The notes below the pieces were generated by a model. It made no database searches and was not told the origin of the DNA. It was given only the letters and a program-made list of their open reading frames with translations. A program made the translations under genes and the position numbers. Shown piece by piece: positions 56,181 to 64,000 of a stretch of 64,000 nucleotides of DNA. The stretch is from Ixodes scapularis. Taxonomy: Eukaryota > Arthropoda > Arachnida > Ixodida > Ixodidae. The stretch is taken from positions 41,347,543 to 41,411,542 of the forward strand of contig NW_024609837.1 in NCBI RefSeq assembly GCF_016920785.2, read 5' to 3'. Every line of letters begins with the position of its first letter. Within the stretch, counting starts at the first letter, position 1.

Positions 56181-57304
56181 GCAATGCACTTTGTTTACTT
56201 TCTATTCTAACTCATCGCGTGAGTCCTTATTTCGCACGAAGTAGCAAACCAGAATCACAAAACTAAACCGAATCTTAGTTTTCCTTTTTTTTTTTTAGTG
56301 AAGAAATCTATAATTTTAATGGCTCGGAAAGACACACCACCACATTTTACTTTCTTTTAAGCAACTGATCTTCTTCATGATAAAAAGGAAACTAACATTT
56401 TGAACATCGACATTTGACAAAATTTTCTTTTGTTGGGGCCAGACGAAAAACAAAAAAAAAAAACAAAAAAAAATAAACGAACATATTCTTTAATCATTGT
56501 TGCCAGTCACCTCTCAAGAGGAGGGCAAGTAGGCCTAGAAACGTTGGGACACTATTTAGGAAACCAGCGTTTGAAGATATCTCTATTAGTTGGGCTCTTA
56601 ATTAGGGACACGACTAATAGATATCTCGGCGATTATGTTTTGTACCAACTATTCGCAAGTTTTAACGATAGTGGTACCGCGAGGTGAGAATCGCGCTCCG
56701 TAGCTCCTGGATGATCGCCTTCAGACTTATATAATTTGGTTAACACTTCCGGACGTAGAGGGATGAGGTAAGCTTCTCACGTTTACTCGTATTCCAAAAA
56801 ATTAGAATAACATATCATCGAAGACACAACCTTGTAGTGTTCATCTACAACAATCATCCAGATAGGAGCTATTATGATAGGAACTAGTTTGCCCCTATAG
56901 ACCGTCAAAGTTGATAAATAGCTTAACCCCATGTCCTCTAACCTGCCGTCACGTTTCCAACCCCTGAGGCGCGTCTAATTCCCCAACAAGGATGTCGTGA
57001 AACTCGGTGTTCTGGGAACGAGAACCGAACCAAGTTCCGAACCGCGATTGGCGGGAAGCGTGGCCGATCCAACGGAAGCGATTCCCTTCGGTTACCAGGG
57101 CACCGTTTAGGCGACGCCCAGAGGCGCCACCAAAACAGCGTTTCCGAGGCAACGGACGCCAGCATCCAGCTCGGGATACGAGGAAGCTGGACGGGCCGCG
57201 GCAGTGGCTTTAACACGCAGAATTCGGAAACGCGACTTCCTCCGCTCTCGTCACCTTACCCTGCGCTCGCTTGTTCCGCGATGTCTGGTAGGATAGGACA
57301 GTAG
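56181..57304. other. Spacer with a GC-rich frame
   Basis: At 57000-57215 both strands have GC-rich frames (plus: PNRDWREAWPIQRKRFPSVT; minus: SETLFWWRLWASPKRCPGNR). I cannot assign either. It may be a retroelement piece. Confidence 0.35.
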
Positions 57305-57437
57305 AGAGTTTTAGTGGATCGTTCCGTAGACCCCGTTAACGATACCGAATGCCCTGCCGCCGCGTTTGGGAATGCACCTTACTACAGGGTATTGTTATGG
57401 GGGACACGGAGGAATCAGAATATTCTACTAAAACTCT
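57305..57437. mobile_element. MITE, AGAGTTTTAGT-type family, copy 3
   Basis: 133 bp. AGAGTTTTAGTGGATC and ATTCTACTAAAACTCT are inverse ends. The core AACGATACCGAATGCCCTG then TATTGTTATG matches copies at 2325 and 3246. It ends exactly where the Penelope-like sequence begins. Confidence 0.7.
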
Positions 57438-58310
57438 AATGTGGTGAAGAGGGGCATAGCAGTTTTCTGTCTCGGCTCTGCTCTCGGGAAGTCATGCGTT
57501 CACATGATGACCGACAGTTTCTTAGCGCAGGTTAAGAGACTGAGGGCGTAGGGGTACCCCCGTCAACGCTTTTAACGGAGGTGGCAAGTGCCCTTCTGAA
57601 GAAGGCAAAAGGGATAGGGAAGGTGAGGGTCGACGTACACAAAAAACGAAAGGTAGTTGTCCCCTACATCCACCGTGGCTCCCACAACCTTAAACAAGTT
57701 GAAAGCCGGTATGAAGTTCTAGTAGTGTTGTTGGCCCCCAAATAATGAGCCAGATTCGTGCGGGGGAGGGCGCAAGAGCCAATAATCGGATGAAGGCGAA
57801 GTGAACCAAAAGGCACGCAAAACCTTGTGTTTTGTGTCTTGAGTCTGGTGTACAAGACACCCCTGTCATGGGAAAAATTCTACATAGGCCAAACAGGGAG
57901 GTGCCTTAACGATAGCCTCCGGGAGCATGCGTAGCCGCCGAGGTCCACGGTGAGGGGACTCCTCCCTTTGCATCGCAGAGACTGCACGCGCCAGCCGGCC
58001 TTCGACGAGGTGACGATTGAAGGGAGGCACAGAGAGAGGGAGGCCACTCACGTAATTATTGAGGCTTCTTTTTTATATTTCGTGCCTCGGAGAAAGATGT
58101 GTGAGTGAACAGTTGCTTTCCTTACGTAATAGCGAGCTGTCCTTTTTGCGCCAGATTGTGACTGGCATGGGTTGCGTCGAGTGAACCTATTTTGATGAAA
58201 CGAACCTTGTGGAGGGCGCATTGTTTGATTACACACTGCGCATTCTGGTACTGACGTGTGTGTCCTCTTTTCCTTTTCAAATAAAACATTTCAGTTGCAA
58301 GTACAGCTGT
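57438..58310 (+). pseudogene. 3' end of a Penelope-like element with GIY-YIG nuclease
   Basis: Opens with NVVKRGIAVFCLGSALGKSC, H-M-M-T-D-S-F-L-A-Q-V-K-R-L-R-A and, after a stop and shift, G-Y-P, the last part of a Penelope-type reverse transcriptase. Then KKRKVVVPYIHRGSHNLKQV and, after shifts, VYKTPLSWEKFYIGQTGR and CLNDSLREHA, a GIY-YIG endonuclease. The cysteine of the usual P-L-S-C-G-K is W here. AAATAAAACATTTCAGTTGC near 58281, then GTCGTGCGTATTCGTTTTAT, is a typical PLE 3' end. Several frameshifts and an in-frame TAG make it inactive. The 5' part, including most of the reverse transcriptase, is missing. Confidence 0.8.
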
Positions 58311-60026
58311 TGTCCGGTCGTGCGTATTCGTTTTATTGTCCTCGTTTTTTGAAGTTGCTGCACCCACCATGTCAATCTCTAATTTGTCCGCGCTGAGTTC
58401 TGGAACGTCGGCGTGGTTTGGGTTACCTCCCAGGCCCGAAACCTCCTGGTGTGGGCCTCGAAGGTTTTGCGCGCCATTGATTGAAAGGCATCGGCATGCT
58501 GTCTTAGGAAAGGAGGTGATGCGTAAAAATATTGCTGGGTGCGCATCTTGTATTGCAGAATTATACAAAACCCTTGCTTCTAGAACGTTGAGAACACACT
58601 AAGACTGTTTAAATAATTTTAGCTTTATCTAAAATTGAAGCGCGCAATAAAACACCCAGTACTGGAAATCTCAGGTGCGACCATTACGAAGTCTTACAAA
58701 ACAAAATAAAGCATTCACAACAAACTAGCTGATAAATTAATTTTATAGGTGCTAATTTTCTTTGTTTCCCTCATATATGACGAGAAATTTATGACCTTTC
58801 AGATACAACTGCACTTCTCTGTATCATTATTGGAGGTGCAAAACTTTGGCGGCTAGAATTTGGAATACAATTGCATATCGTAGGCAAAACTGCACGCTAT
58901 ATGAAAGCAAGAGCTTTTTTATGATTATAGAGTAAACAAAACCTACTTTATTTAACTTGATTACTTATTAACCTCTCTAATTGCATATTCGATCTAAAAA
59001 TATGTTTTAGTGTCCCGTCGTACAATATGTCTGCTCCCTCAAGAACTTTCATTCAAGATAAAAGTCACAAAGTTAGATACACCTTTCGAATATAAGAGCC
59101 ATCTGGTGACTCAGAGAGCAGTTTCACTGTCGTCATACTAATGACGGTAACGAAACTTTATTCCATCGGGGACACCGTCACTTTCGCACGTCAGTGGCTG
59201 GTGACAATTCGTTCATTGGTCACCTCATAATCCGTTCTCAATGTGTTTCAGTTTCAATGGTGTGAACATAAGAGCTGACCATTACAAAGCGGCAACCCAT
59301 AAGCCCTTTGATTTAATTTCCGCCATCTAAGGGCTTTAGAGCCAAACTTGTGCCCAGAAATTGACTGGACCACGCTCGAAAATAAACTCTTACGCAACTG
59401 TCTATCCCATTCGTGCGACGTGTCGTACTGACGTATCCAACCTACATGCCTCATCTATCCTCCGCTCGAAAGTATCTTCAACTTCTTCCTTCACCCGCCT
59501 CAAGAAGGCCGCCATTAGTTGGGCACGGATGTCATACACTGAGACGATGATCGAGGTTAAAGTTGCCAGACTGATTGTTGAAAGAGGTCTATTACAGACA
59601 ATACAAACGAATCTAAATTCAGGCCAATTTCGTCTTTGGATATCTCATAATATACTGGCACACTGTCACGATAATTCTCATGTGAATACCGAAATCGAGG
59701 ATCCGGAGACACAACTAAAATCAGTATACGTTACCGAAATGGAATCACGTCAGTTGTACCTATAATAACTGCTAAACAGCAATTGAGAAAACAAAACGAA
59801 AACAAAAACTAAAAAACATCTACGTTGTTATACAAGAAAGCAGACATAAAACAATGTAACCCCGTCGAGTCTCGGCACTCGGAGTACGGGACGCGGTCTA
59901 TGCGCTTAGATGCCGTCTGAGAAACGCGACCACCGCAGAGGCTTCGGAGAACAGCAGAGCCTTCCTAAATATAAATCTGCTTACCCAGGGAAACGCAGCA
60001 GTGGTTGAGGGGGAGTTCTGCCCCAG
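58311..60026. other. Spacer after the Penelope-like element
   Basis: A 134-codon frame at 59361-59765 (starts MTGPRSKINSYATVYPIRAT) and an 88-codon frame at 58336-58602 are unassigned. Confidence 0.35.
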
Positions 60027-60107
60027 TATTGAGGAAAGGCGGCTACTCGAAGAAACGTTCTGCGCGGTGGAGGAAAGGCCCCGCTACTCAAAGAAACGTT
60101 TCAAATC
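60027..60107. repeat. Short direct repeat
   Basis: GGAAAGGCGGCTACTCGAAG, then AAACGTT, is repeated 48-51 bp downstream as GGAAAGGCCCCGCTACTCAA, then AGAAACGTTT. A small tandem duplication. Confidence 0.6.
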
Positions 60108-62975
60108 GTTCGTAATAACATTATAGAAGTAACCGTTACCGCCAAGAGCCGCGGAGTGCATCAGCTGAGCGCCTCTCGTACCGGCGAGCACTCGAGATTG
60201 GGAAAAGAAGGCTCATTGCGGAGGTGCTCTCTCCCACAGCTGTTCTCCGCTTCTTCTGAAATAGACGGCGGTGGTAAACGCGGCAGCAGCAGTGAATAGG
60301 AAACCCCAGTCTCTGTGATACAAATGCGTGTGTATGTGGGAAGTTGAAGTGGCGCGGGGATTGGTGCCGGAAGAGAGACTGCGTTTCTGCGCGAGCTGTG
60401 CAACATTTTATTGCTGTTTCGGCTTGCGAAATTCGTGTTCGTATGCACGATGTGATTCGATGAGCAATTCAGTATTTCGACACAATACGCATAGAGTAGA
60501 AAATGAAAAGTACGGTCGGACAGCGTAATATAAGGCAATATAGTTAGTCATGATGTAACACGGGAAATGAGGAAAGAAAACATTAAGAATCTTCCAAGTC
60601 GAAGAAAATACAACATTTCAAACGCATACTTCAAACGCATACATTTTCCTACTGTCGTCTTCTTCTTTCACTTGAAAGTCTCTTAGGTTTTTATCACGAC
60701 AATCTCATGCGCTACATTACGATTAAACACCACCAGCTCGGAAGCGCACTCACTCCCTTTCCGTTAGCTTAATAGCACTCACTTGCATTACATAAACTAA
60801 CCCAACAAAACTACTTGGTCTATCATTACCTAGACTTACCTAACCTGAATCCTAACCGCGTTTCCCTAACCTCCTTTATTTACGTAGTACACTAAAACTA
60901 GGCTGGGCTTAATTGATCTCAATCTGTCGTAATCTATCCTGATCTTGCCTATGTCCATACACTTTATAAACCGCTGCTGCTGAAGAGGCTCTAGATACAA
61001 CTACCTAGGTTAAAAAAAAAGAAAAAATCGGGCGTGCACTTAATCTTAATGTTAGTGTACTGTATTTGTGTTGTAAGACCTGTTTTTAACTTTGCACTAT
61101 CACCGGGAGCCAATTGCGTTCCAAAGTTTAACTGTATGGAGTGTTGCAGTTGCGCGGGAGCGGCTTTAGATTCTTACCTTTTTTGGATATTTTGCAGAAG
61201 CTACTCCCCGCCATTTCTAACCCTTTTCAAAAAATGTAAGCAGAGTTTGTAGTTAGTAATGCACGAGTTAGTTGTTGGAGATTTTGGCGATACCAGCCCG
61301 CTTGCCCGCTGACCAACGCAACAATACAAAGTCGTCATATATTTTTTTGTTATTTTTGATTAATTATAGCCAAAATATTGACCCACTCTTGCTATGTAAT
61401 CACTCGATTGAACTACATTCAGCACTTAGACGGAAGGCCTTAAAAACGCAAGTGAACAAAACCGGTATCCTCCGTTGAAGTAGAACGAAGAAAAAAAGGA
61501 AAAGAAACACGTCAAAGCGTAAAACTTAAAAAAATAAAAAATCGAATATGAGTAGAAAAGGTCTGCTAAGTAAATATAGATAATAAAACGTAAATCTCTG
61601 TCCCAATTATTTTGATCCGGGAGCCTCGAAGGCCGAAGACAGATTGGCCAGGGCGAATCGACCCCATCAATGAAGAGAACATAGTAGGGCAGAGCGAAAC
61701 GTTTTCTTTCTCCCTTTAGTAAACACAAATAAAGAAAGCAATGTGTAAGGCTGCTGGTCTTGCGACTCTTGCCTCAGCGTTGAACCGGCATGCCTGGCTG
61801 GGCCCGCGTGTAAGGCATAGAATAAGGGAAAGCAGCGAAGTCTTTAATGAGACGGTGGTCGTGGTTACATATATGCCAGAAAAAAAGGGTCTTTCCTTTA
61901 CAATCCTCCCCCCTTCCCCCCTCTCCTGGGAGAACCAAGGGGAGACCGTCCCAATAAATGTTTCAGAGTCTGATCTACGTTGACAACAAATATCGAAGCG
62001 AGCCTCGCTTTTGGGAGCAAAAAACGGTTCCTGTGGGAAAGGATGGGGAAGATACTGCTGTCGAGGGCAGAGACACGTTGAGAAAAGCTCACCGATTTGT
62101 ATTTATGGCAGCAACAAAAATAATGAAGAGAGAAAGAGAAAGAAACCAGGAAGCGTCGAGGCTCCCGCCCATCTAAAAGTTCGGGTCGATCACGAAAAAT
62201 ACCTTCATCTGCTAAGTCTTGAGAATATTTTTATTAATAGAGAGTTAACATTCCAGTTGCTTATTAGATTCAAGGTTTCCCCCAGAAACAATGGGATACG
62301 TAAGATGAGTGAGCAAGTTGCAACCATGTAAGGTAGAGTGCACCCGTGCTTTGAAAAAAAAATATATATATATAAGGCGGCAACAAAATTAGTGATTGCG
62401 TTCGTTTTCTTGCGTGTGCCCTCCCCACTCTCTGTTCTCCTCAGTCCTAAAGTGGTTGATTCGTATACGTTGTAATTTTAAAAGGATAGAGAAAATCCAG
62501 GCCAAAGATATATCGAAAGTAGAAACCATTATTTTCTCGTCTAAACTCAAGACTTCCTAAAAAAATAATATTTATTAGCGTTTTAGTATGCGATAGATGT
62601 TTGGACGTAAAAGGAACTCTGCACGTGTAGCTTCGCAACTCGCAGCTTTAAACACGCGACGATTTCGAAGTTCCGTGAGAGTTGTACCGATTAGCGTAAA
62701 GGAAGAACATTTTCGACAACGCGAGAACAGTAAGTACGGCGCTAGATAACGATCAAGCCTGAATAAGCAAGCAAAAGCTACAAGCTCGCGTTTTTGTTTT
62801 TCGCCGTGTTTGTACAATATTCTTCTCTTCTAAATTGGACAGTAGCCGGCGCCACAAACTGATAGACCCAATCCGGTAGCCCCAAAGGTGCATCATCTCG
62901 GCGCTCGTTGTCTTCTGGGTGTTTTCCATCCCCGGCTCAACTAAAACGCGCACATCGAATGCCCAGTGAACCTGC

Positions 62976-62976
<1 letters not shown>
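60108..62976. other. Spacer, low complexity in parts
   Basis: An alternating TA run lies near 62362-62375. A-rich DNA at 61480-61560. No ORF has a recognised domain. No gene is supported. Confidence 0.4.

Positions 62977-63006
<30 letters not shown>
62977..63006. repeat. Poly-T tract (30)
   Basis: Thirty consecutive T residues. It could be the poly-A tail of a minus-strand retroposed element, but no element body is recognised to its right. Confidence 0.9.
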
Positions 63007-64000
63007 CATGTATGAATTAGTTAGTAATAACAAACGGACAAAAACGACCAGCGTCGTGAGATGGAACTTGCGCCGCGGTTTGATTGGCTTTATCGGTTCG
63101 TGGTGTCGGTTGCAATGGGACTAATATAATACGGAGTAGAGTACTCCGCGAGAACGTGAGGCACTACGTGCGTTCTAAAATGATAGTTTTATAAGATGGT
63201 GCAAGTTACCCTTTGCTAAGTTATAGAAGTAACAAAATAGGCCCGTACATATTTCACCACTAGGTGTGAAAACCATGCTGTTACAAGTCTCTTCCCCCTC
63301 TCATCTATGACTTTGAAAATGAGTTTCAACTACAGATGAGATCGCTAGTTTCCTCTGTCGCGCCGTTAGAAGTAAATGTATAAAATTTGTAACCTAACTA
63401 ATTTTTGCCGCATTGTCATACCGTACACAAAGTGTCTTAATTAAAACAGTTTCCAACAAACCCAACCCCCCCCCTCTCAAAAAACAAATAAACAAAACGT
63501 TTGCAAAGCACGGCGATGGAATCCGCGTAGGGAATATAATTAAGCACGACCATAAAAGCGAAGTACTCGCACGCAAATGAGCGTCGACACGAGAATGTAA
63601 ACAGAGTGTCTTCGATCCTTTGATCAGTGAAACACTTGCGAGAGCAAACTTTTCGGTGCACTGAACCTGTAATTAAAGCAGAACGGGAGAACAAATGTGT
63701 GCATCCGCTGTCTAGCCGTGTTTGCGTTTCACGACGACTCTACCGGTTCACGTTTGCACACTCTACTTCGTTGATACCATTTCAAATTAATAAAATAGCT
63801 TACTATATTACTTTTTCATCAGCGATGAGCGCTTTCGCGGTGTTCTCAGCTCTGGCTGCTTCGGCCTGCACCGTCACGGCATGGTACAGTAAGCGACGTT
63901 CCGCTTCTGTGATTAGAGCAGCTGGGTCTCGTTATGAGCGGGTCAGAACATTGACTATATAACTAGAGTGGTTTATTGCCTGTGAATGCTTCGTGGGTTA
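63007..64000. other. Spacer, no supported gene
   Basis: Ordinary AT-rich spacer. The frame at 63627-63962 has no recognised domain and extends to near the window edge. Confidence 0.4.

Noticed and set aside
59361..59765. 134-codon plus-strand frame
   Set aside because: Composition is protein-like but no motif or splice signal supports it. Kept only as an unassigned frame.
1..64000. Prokaryotic genes, operons, CRISPR arrays, tRNA or rRNA genes
   Set aside because: Searched by eye on both strands. The only tRNA-like promoters are within SINEs, and the direct repeats found are satellites or transposon parts.

Overview
The window reads as eukaryotic nuclear DNA from an arthropod, most likely a tick. 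No long prokaryote-style gene runs, operons or CRISPR are present. The sequence is intron- and repeat-rich, with AT-rich spacers, microsatellites and decayed transposons of many classes. Tick is an inference from the overall transposon mix and from short repeats I remember from ixodid genomes. It was not tested by any search.

Layout. 0-21 kb is spacer with small MITE-like hairpins. It also holds a decayed Dpr-type immunoglobulin exon (about 9.7-10.0 kb, minus), a decayed Helitron N-terminal region (11.6-12.3 kb, minus) and a 195-bp tandem array (16.4-19.1 kb). At 21.06-21.21 kb there is a compact TATA promoter with a candidate signal-peptide exon. At 21.6-25.7 kb there is a nest of insertions. 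An outer 4.1-kb element with hAT-like ends and an 8-bp target duplication (GTCAGTAC) sits inside a tRNA-like SINE promoter. That outer element contains a 2.4-kb element with its own 8-bp duplication (TTGTGACG).

The main protein-coding region is 27.4-31.5 kb (plus strand). Two long ORFs and a 3' ORF together describe one protein with a coiled coil, a CPIC motif and a C-terminal SAP-like motif. Frameshifts break it, and a 1.1-kb repeat packed with CACGTG and TGACGTCA palindromes is inserted after codon 588 of the second ORF.

32-64 kb is again repeat-dominated. It contains a decayed Jockey/CR1-like LINE (42.2-43.6 kb), a Tc1/mariner-like element with about 160-bp terminal repeats and TA duplications (45.92-47.39 kb) and two related giant hairpin (foldback) elements (48.64-49.29 and 55.39-56.18 kb). 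It also contains a tRNA-like SINE (49.7-49.9 kb), a second and a third copy of the repeat that interrupts the 27-31 kb gene, and the 3' end of a Penelope-like element with a GIY-YIG endonuclease (57.44-58.3 kb).

I see no clearly intact host gene and no tRNA or rRNA gene. The strongest structural results are the nested target-site duplications, the two foldback elements and the expanded palindromic-site repeat inside the SAP-motif gene. Family assignments rest on motif recognition by eye.
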